From the NCBI RefSeq assembly GCF_905475395.1, contig NC_058337.1, positions 96,280,368 to 96,344,367 of the forward strand: a stretch of 64,000 bases of DNA. The letters are read 5' to 3'. Position 1 is the first letter of the stretch. Each line of letters begins with the position of its first letter. The position numbers were made by a program, and so were the translations under genes. The DNA is from Chrysoperla carnea (taxonomy: Eukaryota > Arthropoda > Insecta > Neuroptera > Chrysopidae). Below, piece after piece: positions 25,389 through 36,800 of this stretch. The notes below the pieces were generated by a model, which did not search any database, was not told the origin of the DNA, and saw only the letters and a list, made by a program, of their open reading frames with translations.

Positions 25389-26489
25389 TATCTGCGACCA
25401 GGCACAAAAGCGAACTCCAAACTACGGAAATGGGTAAGTATTATGAACTGTTTGGTTCGCCTTCGTGCCTGCAACTTTACATAAAACAAAAAAGTTATAA
25501 ACTTGTTATATTCTACTTAATTTTTTTTTTCAATTAACATGAGTTGTGGTGGAATTTATTGTTGTTTTTATTCTGTGAATTTTTTTATACGTGATAAGAC
25601 AATCTTATGAAAACCCGTTACGTCATTACGAACTAACAATTCATTCTAATGAAAGTATAATATGCGATAAATATATTACTTGTAATTATTTTAAGCGATT
25701 ATTATAGATATTTACTTTCGTGTAATATGTGCACTTATACAGTATGATTTTTCATAAAGTTTCCACCTTTGTATTTCTCAAACGTATAATGGGAAATAAA
25801 AAAAAAAACGCGATAACACGTATCAGCTCATTATAGGAGAATATATTTTTTTTTGTTGATAAAACTTATTTGTTTTTTGATTATTAACTTTTTATACTGA
25901 AAAATTTCTGAAATTAGGTAACAAAATTTGAGGTTTGGGAAAAAATATTTTTTTTTTAAATTTGTTTTTTTGCGACAATGCAGTTACAGTCAAATTATCA
26001 GTAACATTTTTTCAGTATTTCGTTAGAGGACGTTCAAACCTTAATTGGATCCAAAAGCAATAGTGTATTTTCTTGTACGATGATACGGAACGAGAATTAA
26101 ACGAAAAAAACACGTTTTTTTAATTTAAAAGAGGCCTAAACATTCAAAAAAATTCTTTTCTCAACCCCAAATTTAAATTTTCTTCCTGGAATGTCATTTT
26201 ACCTTACTTGATTTGGCCAAATTTTTTAATTCATTTTGAACTAACTGCCCGTACTTCTTCTCTATTGCGCATGAATTTGAAAATGATCGGAGCATTATTA
26301 CGCAAGTAGTGTTTTTTCTCGCATTTTTTTGCTGATGATTTATTTTTTACGAACTAATAATAATGTAGCTGTCTTTAAACAGTCACCTAACTAATTTTCC
26401 TTTTAGTTATGACGAATTATTGTAATCTTAGACTGCGGGGTTTAGATGAACAGCTCTGTGCTAGAAGATGGTACGTATTTACTTTTAAA

Positions 26490-27080
26490 ACAAGTGAAAA
26501 CAAACAATTGACTGAGTTAATTGTTGAAATACCATGTATAGGCAGTGTTGATGCGCAGTCGTTTGTTTTTGTGACGTCACGTAAATAACAAAAGATATTC
26601 ACTTTTAAATAGACACACACACAACTGATATTCCTATATTAATACATACTATAAAATTTGCACCTAATTAACGCCCTCGTGGGTAAACAGTGATGTTTAC
26701 AAAAAAATGTTTCAAACAAAAGTTTTTTTATTTTTTTATAAGGAACATTTTTTACATTTAAACTTTTGTTCTATCTCTAACGGTTTACAAGATGGGTCCT
26801 ACGGACCCAAGACCCAATTGACCTATGATGCTTTTTACGAACTTGACCTCACTTTTTACGTCCTGAGTACGCTGTAAAAATTTCAGCTCGATATCATTTT
26901 TCGTTTTTGAGTTATCGTGTCCACAGACGGATGGACGGACGGACAACCGGAAATGGATTAATTAGGTGATTCTATGAACACCTATACCAAAATTTTTTTC
27001 GTAACATCAATATTTTTAAGCGTTACAAACTTGGGACGAAACTTAATATACTATGTATATTTCATATATACATGGTATAA
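26490..27080 (+). mobile_element. Family A element, full-length copy (about 590 bp)
   Basis: This is the best complete copy. It starts CAAGTGAAAACAAACAATTG, has the near-palindrome ACAATTGACTGAGTTAATTGT, then TACCATGTATA. The body has GATGGGTCCTACGGACCC and tandem GACGGATGGACGGACGGACA, and the copy ends TATACATGGTATA. The inner TACCATGTATA and terminal TATACATGGTA are inverted. A TGTGACGTCACG sequence lies at about 26570. There is no coding capacity. A subterminal palindrome and lack of clear target duplication are compatible with a Helitron-like non-autonomous element, but no CTRR end is seen. Confidence 0.75.
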
Positions 27081-27789
27081 AAATGACAGACAATAGCAGA
27101 TGAAGAGTGCCTCAGAACGATCAAGAACATTGCACTGTTTCCGAAGCTAAAATTATATTAAATCAATTTGTTACGTATTTGATACGATATCTGTAACTAT
27201 AAATTCGATATGAATTGTTAAAGTAACGTTTCTACATGTAAAGGTAGAGTTACATATATTAATATAGGTAATAATGTTTCATGTACTGGAATATAAAAAT
27301 AACCGTTTTTAAAACTAACGGACAAATTTTTTTTTCTTTTATTTAATTTTTTTTCATGTATTTCTCACGAATAAATAAAAATAATTGATATACAAAACAT
27401 GATGATACATGAATTATAAATTATATTTGTTAAGTTTTTTATTTACTTATTCTTGAAAAAAAAATTTATTGATTGAATTATAATTAATGAATTACGCACA
27501 TTCTTTAAAATATTCACACACGGCATTTAAAAAAGTAAAACATTGCATGAAAATTATCAAGTTTATAGGAGTGCTTAATGAATTGGTGACTGGATGTCAA
27601 TTAAAATTGTGATAAATATGTCCTATGCATAAATGAACAACAATACTGACAATTCCGCAACAATATATAAAATTTTCTTAAATTAATCGATTATCGAAAA
27701 AAATTTTATTCATTTTTAAACTGATAGATATAACTTATAGATCCTTTATAAAATAACAAATAATTATTGTTTGAAATGTTTTTTTAACC

Positions 27790-28360
27790 TTCGAATTAAA
27801 AAGGGGGTGTTATAAGTTTGACCGCTATGTGTGTGTGTCTGTCTATGGTATCGTAGCGCTTAAACGGATGAACCGATTTTAATTTTTTTGGTTGCATTTG
27901 AAAGGTAATTTAATTAGTTCTTAGCTATTTCAAGTGCGAGCTTAGAGTTCCGTTCTTGAAAAAAGTAAACAATTGGCGATGATTTTCAAAATCGATTCAG
28001 TTTGGAAAAGGCATGACGTATAATTTTAACATATAAATAATTACTATGGAAATGAATGGTCAAATAAACCTGGCTCAATTCATTTTGAAAAGTGAAATGG
28101 TAAAATAATTTCAATTATAATATTTCCAAAAATTTGTCCCATCAAAAATGATAGCTCTCTAAGTATCCTTTTCATCTCACCTGATGTCCTTGACCATCAC
28201 TTTGATAATGATTTAAGAAGGAGTGTTATAAGTTTAAAGTGTTTATCTGTGCGCCTGTCTGTTTCTCAGTGGTATCGTAGCCCCTAAACAATCGAATCGC
28301 CTTGATTGAGAACATTTTATAGCTAAGTTTCCAAAAATTGGTTTACAAGGAATACATCGC
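27790..28360 (+). repeat. Two related copies of a dispersed repeat with a conserved GTATCGTAG segment
   Basis: The motif group TATAAGTTTGACC..., CTGTCT, GGTATCGTAGCGCTTAAACG and ACCGATTTTAATTTTTTTGG occurs near 27810-27960. It returns in diverged form near 28210-28350 (GGTATCGTAGCCCCTAAACA). Similar phrases are widespread in insect repeats. No frame is open across them, and ends could not be defined. Confidence 0.45.
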
Positions 28361-29413
28361 ATTTGTCGGAGGTTTTTTAAATTTTGTAAATTTCACTTGT
28401 CGTAAGCATTCAATGGAAATCGAATCCAAAAATAAATTAATAAAATTTGCAACTATAAAAATTAGATAAAATAACAACTTACTAGTCGATCGAAAAAGAG
28501 GCTAGACAAATAATATATAAGTGATACAAAAGTAATTTACTTTCTTTTTATTGTGTATAGGCAATTTTATTACAGATATGACACACAAATAAGATACTGA
28601 ACGAAATTATATCTTAAAAACCAAATCGGCGCGTTACATTTTTAGACCGTGAGTGTATTTTTCGTCAATAGCCAGCACGAATACCTACTAATGCCTCAAC
28701 CAAATTAAAGCTATTTTTAAAATGCTTGTGAAAGTAAATTAAGTATTATCGTAAAGAAAAACTGTTTCCACTTTTATTGAATATTTAGATTCAATTTAAT
28801 TCAAGTTGAATAAAAAATATTAATAATAATAATTAAATTCAAATACATATTAACTAGACCTGAACATTTCCAGTGTTTAACACAAATATGAATACCAATT
28901 TATTCATAAATGTATTATCTTTAAATAATAGTAAACTTTTTTTAAAAGAAGTTATTAGTGCCAAACAATTCATTTCTATTTAATTTGTCTTTTTAGTTTT
29001 TATATTTACTATAATTATCCGGCCCAGATTTACATGTCAAATTTAATTCACCATATAGTGATGACATTGCCTCACGTATATTGTGCGTATCAAACAGCAT
29101 CGTATAAAACTTGATGAAAGCGTGTAATTTTTGTTAGGTCGTCATTTTTTATAATTTACATTGATCGGCATTTATTACCAAAAATAGATCGGGACTGCTG
29201 GCTCCACCCATATCAATCCTATGATAATTTTCATGATTACTTCGAAATAAAACGATTTCAGTCAAACTCCAAGAAACTATAGGTGACACAGTAACGGCAC
29301 ACAGTGGAGTATTTATATCAAATTTCTGTTCAAAATATAATGAAGGTGTTTTTATGCTCAAAATTGATTAAAAAGAATAGTTAGATGCAAAAGTACTTTT
29401 TATTTTTTTTTTT

Positions 29414-30232
29414 GAAACCACTAATTTGGGTCATTCTTTTCAGCTGTGATGTCAATTATTCGCTATTACTAATGTGCTTAATTCCGGGAGCAGGACTCCA
29501 CATTCTTGAAATCCATTAGAGCTAGGTTAATTTTGATTATAAATTTGAAAAGTATGGCCCAAGTTTAGTAGGATTACATACTTGGGTTATCAAAATTGGA
29601 TAAAATTTGGATGTGATAGAGCAAAGTTAAATTTTTTTGGATTCTGATGACGTCATAAAGTTAAAAATTCGACTTTTTTTGATAACACAGGCAAATCTGA
29701 TCCGATCTTAATTGAATTTTTTTTGAAACCCACTAATTTTGGGTCATTCTTTTCATCTGTGATGTCAATTATTCGCTAGCTATTACTAATGTGCTTAATT
29801 CCGGGAGCAGGACTCCACATTCTTGAAATCCATTAGAGCTAGGTTAATTTTGATTATAAATTTGAAAAGTATGGCCCAAGTTTAGTAGGATTACATACTT
29901 GGTTTATCAAAATTGGATAAAATTTGGATGTGATAGAGCAAAGTTAAATTTTTTTGGATTCTGATGACGTCATAAAGTTAAAAATTCGACTTTTTTTTGA
30001 TAACACAGGCAAATCTGATCCGATCTTAATGGAATTTTTTTTGAAACCCACTAATTTTGGGCCATTCTTTTCATCTTTGATGTCAGTTTTTCGCTAGGTA
30101 TCACTTATGTGCTTAATTCCGGAACTAGAACTTCACATTCTTGAAACCCATTAGAGCTAGGTTAATTTCGATTACAAATTTGACAAGTATGACCCAAATT
30201 TAGTAGGATTACATACTTGGTTTATCAAAATT
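29414..30232 (+). repeat. Tandem repeat family B, about 2.6 units of 311-318 bp
   Basis: Units start at 29414, 29725 and 30043 with GAAACC(C)ACTAATTT and are nearly identical to one another. Each full unit contains CACATTCTTGAAATCCATTA, GAGCTAGGTTAATTTTGATT, GGATTACATACTTGG and a perfect TGACGTCA (29648-29655 and 29965-29972). The third unit ends within ACTTGGTTTATCAAAATT. The high similarity of units 1 and 2 points to recent amplification. The same family occurs at 3731-4195. Confidence 0.85.
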
Positions 30233-31846
30233 ACCAATATGGTACTTCATGCTACCTTTTAATGAACAGCGAATATATTAATAATAATTACAATTTTTAT
30301 CCAATTTTGTTTTTATTACTCTGTATTATTTACTTTATTTATTATCAGCAAAATTTCGATTTTAGAGGTCCTTATGCTTTTTTTGCGTAGAGAGAAATCA
30401 ATACTTTAATTTGATACTCTATTATTTGAATAAATTTTATAAAGTTTATTAATTAAATGTATTTTGCCTTTACTCTTATGTTAAATACTATGAGTATACG
30501 AATTTTCATCAAAATCGTTAGAGCCGATCCCGATATATATAAGACGCAACCTAAATACTTGCCACTGGCGCTTTGTACCCTCGTTACGGCCCGGGCTTTC
30601 AGATGCGAGATGTTCAATAATGATAGAAACATCAAAAATTGAGCCATCTTAAAATAAATCTTGTGCCATAATAATCTAAAAGTGAGATTTAAATTTACCT
30701 ATATAAATATTTAAAAAAAATTCTAATATATTTTTTTTACTTTATTTAAAAATTAAAACACCGCTATTCAAGGCAGTAAACAATTTTTTTATACTTTTTT
30801 GGTTAAGAAATCACCGTTAGTAAATTTTATTTTTGTAAATAAAAAGTAAAAATACCTAGAAGCATTTTATGTGTATTTTTTTTATATTTATTTATTGTAA
30901 TTAATCTGTATCAAATATTTCAAATGTTAATCATTAATTATATTTTTATTGTTATGATGTCTGTTTTACCTTCATGTATTCATCAAAAGTACTTTATATT
31001 ATTTATAATGTGCAGATACTTTGAAGGTCAAAATAATAATATAAAAAATATTTTTTTTATTTATTATTTATTATTTAATAAAAAAAGTAAATATGAAATG
31101 CGATGAATAAAAATAATTTTAGTAACGGAACTGTACATTAAAATAAAAGAATTAATTTTATTTCATCTATAATAAATTTTTGTTATTTTTTTCCATTGAT
31201 TTGCCAAAGAAATTAATTAGTTTAGTATCCGGTTAGTAGAATGTTATAAACAGTAGTTCACATCGCGATATATATGCACTTTGAACTGTAAAGACTAAAA
31301 ATTTATTTGAATATTTCATTAAACTATCAATAAATTACAATTAAAATACCTAATATCTGTCGAATACGGCTCTTAAAGGTTTTAAGGGTTTTTTCATAGC
31401 TTATTATGAATCTAGTAACATTGATACATTTTTGGAAAGGTAATGGGCTGATGAAGTTTTTCCTGAAATGGACACGTCAAATACGTCATACTTTTTTCGA
31501 GTAATCAATTCTTTAGAAAAACATGTTATATTTGATGCGTTTATTGAATTTTCAAATGTTCTCTCACTCAATAGCCTTTGAGTAACGGATTTTGTGGTAT
31601 TTGGTCATTGTTACGCCGATTTCTTTGTAGTTGGCATTATGATATTACCGTCTCAAATCAACAAAAATTGGACCTACTTTTAAATGGTTTGAAACCCTTA
31701 AAAATTAGATTAAAGATTTATTTTTAAAACTAGCTTTTTAATTATTATTAATAATTTCTTTTAAAAAAAATTTTGTTAAAAAAAAACACAAAAATAAATT
31801 AATTACCAACTAATTAAGTACCAAGAATTACTAAAATAAAAGTTTT

Positions 31847-31930
31847 TATACCATGTATATGAAATATATCAAGGTATTCTGAGTTTAGTCCCAAGTTTGT
31901 ATCGCTTAAAAGTATTGATAAAAGTAGTAG
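31847..31930 (-). repeat. Family A end fragment (reverse orientation)
   Basis: TATACCATGTATATGAAATA followed by CTGAGTTTAGTCCCAAGTTT and GTATCGCTTAAAAGTATTGA is the reverse complement of the family A 3' end. The remainder of the element is missing. It abuts the inverted-repeat element starting at 31938. Confidence 0.6.
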
Positions 31931-31937
31931 AAAAAAA

Positions 31938-32155
31938 GGCGCCTATCTGGGCGAGGTTTAGTCTTCGGTCGTTGCGTATTTTGTATTGCGCATCAGGCTG
32001 TGTTTTGTTTTCAATCACTTTCTCAAAACAGTATCAACTGTTTTCAATCACTTAGGCAGCCTGATGCACAGTACAAAAAAACGCAACGACCGATGACTAG
32101 ACCCTGCCCAGATAGGCGACGTAAATTCAGCAATAGGCGCTTATAGCTCGGCATA
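31938..32155. mobile_element. Inverted-repeat MITE family D, copy 1
   Basis: The left arm GCGCCTATCTGGGCGAGGTT...CGGTCGTTGCGT is the inverted copy of the right arm ACGCAACGACCGATGACTAG...CCCAGATAGGCG. The arms are about 80 bp, with GCGCATCAGGCTG against CAGCCTGATGCAC near the centre and a short loop (CAAAACAGTATCAACTG). An outer segment CGCTTATAGCTCGGCATAGG follows on the right and recurs inverted in copy 2 at 35365. There is no open frame. Confidence 0.75.
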
Positions 32156-32168
32156 GGAGATTTCACGT

Positions 32169-32175
<7 letters not shown>

Positions 32176-32214
<39 letters not shown>
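32176..32214. repeat. (TA)n microsatellite
   Basis: About 19 uninterrupted TA dinucleotides lie directly after the family D element. The array is likely length-variable between individuals, since long AT runs slip readily. Confidence 0.95.
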
Positions 32215-32216
<2 letters not shown>

Positions 32217-34148
32217 TCTTGCAATAAAGTTGTCTACTACTAAAGTTCAACTATGAAAAATTATGTTAAATTGTTCCAGATATTTATTCTTTAAATTATA
32301 ATATCGTTGGTAGGGTACTTAGGGAACATGTTGTACTAAGAACAATTGAAATTCTGTACTTTGAAAATAAAACACTTAAGTTCCATCATTAATTTGACTT
32401 TTTCAAAGACACTCTATAGGTATGGCCAAAAATAAATTATGTGGCTTTATTTTTTTTTATTTTTTGACAGTCTATTGTTAATTAAATTTCATACTACATA
32501 TAAGTACTTACAAACAATTTGTACATGCTTAGAAATAACGGGTTATTCATTAATTCAATTGAAATGTAAAAATAAAAAAGTAACTGTCTTTAATGCAATT
32601 TCATTATTTTAAACACCTTATTTTACAAGTGGCCACTTTTTATTAAGTAATTAACTCGACTAAAATAAAAAGTTCATAAACGCCAAAAAATTCCCATATA
32701 TAGGTATAGATAAGGTTAACTCCTAAATAGGTACGATGTAAAATAAAAACACATATTAAACGGGAATACAAAATGAAAATTAATTTATCTTAATTTCACA
32801 ACCCATCTTAACTATTGAAACTTTGCGTGTACACACCCAAGATATGTATAAACACAGCTATTGTATACAACTGCGTTCTGCTGAAACTCACTGAACACAG
32901 TTGAGAAGAGTGATAGAACACTTAACAGGACACTGTCGATTGAACTACCACCTTCATGGGAATCTTTAATGATCTCATTTGCAGGGCCTGTATGAAGGGC
33001 GATGATCTCTATACATATTATTTGCACCTGCAGAGTCTTGCAGGGTGTTAAATATAGAATGTTTGGGTCCGAAACTTTGGATCCATTAATCTTGGAAGCA
33101 ATCCTACAAGTTATTTACTTATAATAGCACCTCTTACCCTAAAACATCACGCCTTCGGATGACAGGTTGTTCTCAAGGAAGGCACATAGGACCACTTCTT
33201 CTAGTTGCAAGGGACCCATTTGAGGTACCACTCTTTATTACTTTGGGCTTTCACGTAAGGGAAATTTTTAATACAAGCTGTGGGTAGGGTCTGGCGCGAC
33301 CCTTTAGGTTCACACAAATAACTTCTCAGTATAATAAATAGTTATAAAAATAAATAAAATAAATAAAAACTCGATATTCTTCTATTTAACCAGGATGATG
33401 CAGCTTTAATAAAGAATACACACCCGGTCGGGAATAATGTTTTCTGTTTTTCCGGACCATTTAATTATGAAAAGCTGTTTTGCTTTTAATTCAAATACGA
33501 TAATATCTTTTATCCATTTATAATACCAAGAGATTGCCACGCGCTTAAATTTTTAACTTTTTTATTTATTATAATCCGTATGAATTAACGAATTCAAAAA
33601 AGTGTAACAATGTCAAAGAACTTAATTAAATCATTAAGTTTTATAGTGATGTGACGGATATAATCAAATACTCGATTCCGAACAAAAACAGTATGCCAAA
33701 TGTAAATGTAGAGCAATGGTGCGTATATTTAGCATCGCTCTTTAAACCGACTGGCTCTTGGTTGCTGAATTATAATCTTTTTACCCTATTATAGAATGGC
33801 AAGGGTTATGTGTCTGACCGATATGTATGTATGCACATCTGTTCGAACTTACCTTCTAAACTGCTTATCATAATTTGACAATGAGATATCGTTAGAAGCG
33901 TCTTGATAGCCCGCTGGTTATAGACTATGTTACTTCATATTAAATTCAATACGGCGCCCTCTAGAGGACACAAAGCTATGAAAGCACTTTTCAAATAATT
34001 ATATGTTGTTATACTTTCTCACGAAATTATAACCCCAAAATGGATTTGTTAAAATAAAGTTCGGAAACTAAAACCCTGACAATTACAGAATCGCGCTCTT
34101 ATTACTTAAATTAAGTATGAAAACAAGAAAATAGTCTCATCTGAAATT

Positions 34149-34260
34149 GTTATGATAAGTAAAATCGTCATTTCAGTCGGAGGACCTCTAAGATTAAACA
34201 GTTTTCCACAGGACCGAAAAGAGGTCCCTCGACTGTAATGACGATTTTACTTATCATAAC
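34149..34260. mobile_element. Foldback element with 41-bp arms
   Basis: The left arm (34149-34189) starts GTTATGATAAGTAAAATCGT, and the right arm (34220-34260) is its near-perfect inverted copy ending ACGATTTTACTTATCATAAC. There are only a few mismatches in about 41 bp and a 30-bp spacer. There is no coding sequence. It sits nine to ten bases from the next inverted-repeat element. Confidence 0.75.
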
Positions 34261-34269
34261 TTACTTATC

Positions 34270-34742
34270 AAATTCGATTCGTTAGAGCGTCAGATTTTGT
34301 GACCTAAATTGATTTATAAGAAATTAAAATTATGCAATTTGCATGATTAATATGCCTTTTATAATTTCATTTTAAATTAACCGTAAATATAGGTACTAAA
34401 TTCACGATTCGGTTAACCATAGTGATGAAAATGATTCCAAACTTGTTACTGAGGAGGTTTTTAGGGTCGCTGAACACGAATATCACGACAGAATCGAGCA
34501 CTAGGTACCTGATGCAGTGGATCTCCAGGGTACCCGAGGTATCTTGGGCACCAGGTATCACTTCTGACGCGATATTCCCAAAAACCTCCACCTCCAGGTA
34601 TCCAGTTTGGAATCATGTTCATACCTATTAAACGAATTGTGAATTTAGTATATTTACGGTCAATTTAAAATGCAATTATAAAATGCATATTATTTATAAA
34701 AATTGCATATTTTTAATTTACTGACTCTCTAACGAATCGAAT
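34270..34742. mobile_element. Large MITE with inverted ends over 100 bp long
   Basis: The left end AATTCGATTCGTTAGAGCGT is matched inverted by the right end CTCTCTAACGAATCGAATGC. Inversion continues through AATATGCCTTTTATAATTTC / TATAAAATGCATATT, ACTAAATTCACGATTCG / CGAATTGTGAATTTAGT, and ATGATTCCAAACTTG / CCAGTTTGGAATCAT. The GC-richer core (34440-34600) has GAGGTTTTTAGGG against CCCAAAAACCTCC as a further inverted pair. Open frames on both strands here (34367-34591, 34422-34631) are consequences of the core sequence and not genes. Confidence 0.75.
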
Positions 34743-35364
34743 GCATAAAACCGCATTCAAATCCCTGTTACTGTTCAAATTTTCGAACTTCTGTGCTTCG
34801 TTTCTGCAACTATAATATGTAGTAACTATGTGCATGATATATATTTTGCCCATAAGTTGTTCACCTTTGTTGCCATAGGTTGTTTAGTTTAATAATGAGT
34901 AGAAGAAGATATATCAAGTCACTTACATTTCAAGTTTAATTTCAGTAATCACGTATGCATTTTACATTAGTAAACAGCCAGCTTGTTCGTATATGTACAC
35001 ATGCGTTTAATAATATGATGTTGATTATAATGATTGTCATTTTTATATAATATTTGTTCCGCTACTGGTGGTGGTGTTATCCAACTGACGATGACTCATT
35101 AAAATTATTATATTTGATAAAATAATAACATACTTTTATTTATCATAACACAATCTATTCACTCATTATACACCTATGACTGTTTATGGTTCTGTAGTTG
35201 TAGATTTAATATCCAAACATTTATACTTTTATGATTATTTACACTAAAGTGAATTTGGTATTTAATTATAATAAATAGTTTATGCTTAAGAAACTGGGCT
35301 CTTAATATTATTTCTTATACATTTTAAGCATATTGGATCGAACTCATGTAACAAGGACGAGAAA

Positions 35365-35605
35365 CTCCTATGCCGACGAGCTATAAGCGCCCGTGGATGA
35401 ATTTACGGAGCCTATCTGGTCTAGTCATCGGCGGTTGCGTATGTTGTACTGCACATCTCTCGAAAGACAGAAAAGCGATGTTTACACCATTGAAACAATT
35501 GAAATTGTTTTCAATCATTTTCAATTGATTGAAAACAAAAGACAGCCTGATGAGTAGAACAAAGCTCGCAAGACTAGACCTCGCTCAGATAGCCTCTTTT
35601 CTTCT
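35365..35605. mobile_element. Inverted-repeat MITE family D, copy 2
   Basis: It starts CTCCTATGCCGACGAGCTAT, then AAGCGCCCGTGGATGAATTTACGGAGCC and TCTAGTCATCGGCGGTTGCG, all matching the inverted right part of copy 1. The right half (CAGCCTGATGAG..., AGACTAGACCTCGCTCAGAT) is the inverse of the left half. It is more diverged than copy 1, and its centre holds a palindromic TTGAAATTGTTTTCAATC stretch. Confidence 0.7.
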
Positions 35606-36721
35606 TCTACCTTCTCCACTCGACTTTCAAGTCCTTGTTATATGAGGTCGTGCATATAGAGCCATCGTCGGGCCATGTATGTGTTATCTTCATTATGCCG
35701 ATCGATACAATCTGGACGTCAGTGGCAGATTTTTAAATTTGCCGCCAATAGGCGATTTTAGTTTTGCTGTCCCTACTAACCTCTGCAATTCAATACCCTA
35801 GTTCACAATCATGTAAATTACATTTTTTTAGTCTATAAAATTACAATTTTATAATATGTGATTTATTGTCATCATTACATCAGATCGTTTTGTCCAGGGG
35901 TAAGAGTTTTTTTAAGGGTCTGGGTTATTTTAAATTTTCACATTTTTTAAGTACATATTTGGATCCAGCGACCAGAGAAACCACAAGGTAGCATTATTTT
36001 AGAGATATATTTAATTTTTTTTTTGTTGTATTTGCAAACAAATTGTGGGTTTTGAAACTTTTTTAGTTCAAATAAGGATTTAGCGTCTTCGAAAACTTCC
36101 AGAATAATAATATTTTCTTGATATTTTTGTTATAATCAAGTAACTAAAAATTGAATTTTCGGCCGTCATTTGAGTTTTCACATTTTTATGGTCAGATTCG
36201 AATTCAGCGACCCCAAAAGCCCCAAGATTGATATTTTCATCCTCATTTATTATTTTTAAAACGTTTCGGGAATTCGGGGGCATGAAAGTCTAATTTTCGA
36301 GAAAAGGAGTGCATAAAGGTCACAAACTAATTTTTTATCAGATAGTCAAATATAGAAGATACACAGATAAGAGTTTTGAAATATTTTGCAAATATGCGGA
36401 CAATATTTTTCAGAAAATTATTTGAAATGAAATATTATACTATTTGAAGTTTTAAATTAACCACCATTCCCATTCTATTCAATTAAATGTATATTGAATT
36501 GATACATTGCGTGGCGTTGACTTTATATTGTCCGCCTCTGTTTAAATAGGAGTGAAAAAGTGTATTCATCTAATCGTCATATTTTGCATGAGAAAATATT
36601 ATGCTCTTTTTTCCTGTAAAATGTAGATAATTTTGTAGGATATTTTTTAATAAAATTTTTTATAATCAACTATTAACATGCAAGGTAGGTATTATCTTTA
36701 TATGATTGCAATATTACAAAA

Positions 36722-36800
36722 GAGTACGGTAGCCGAGCGATCAATCCATGTGGCATTTTATTATATAGAATTTGAACCTTAGTCAATTCAACTGTATATT
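36722..36800 (+). mobile_element. Possible tRNA-derived SINE head
   Basis: GGTAGCCGAGCGATCAATCC resembles an RNA polymerase III A box of the Leu/Ser tRNA type. GAATTTGAACCTT about 45 bases later has a weak B-box look. There is no cloverleaf, so it is not a functional tRNA gene. A SINE is only one explanation, and chance remains possible. Confidence 0.25.

Noticed and set aside
30453-30647. Minus-strand frame beginning MAQFLMFLSLLNISHLKARA, which looks like a signal-peptide exon for the FN3/ZP-N gene
   Set aside because: The only phase-compatible donor (TTAG|GTTGCG) is weak, and the exon at 44029-44149 has a better donor and a more typical signal peptide.
34422-34631. Open frames on both strands around 34.4-34.6 kb
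   Set aside because: They lie inside the core and arms of an inverted-repeat element.
36722-36800. Functional tRNA gene
   Set aside because: An A-box-like sequence is present but no acceptor stem or anticodon arm can be formed.
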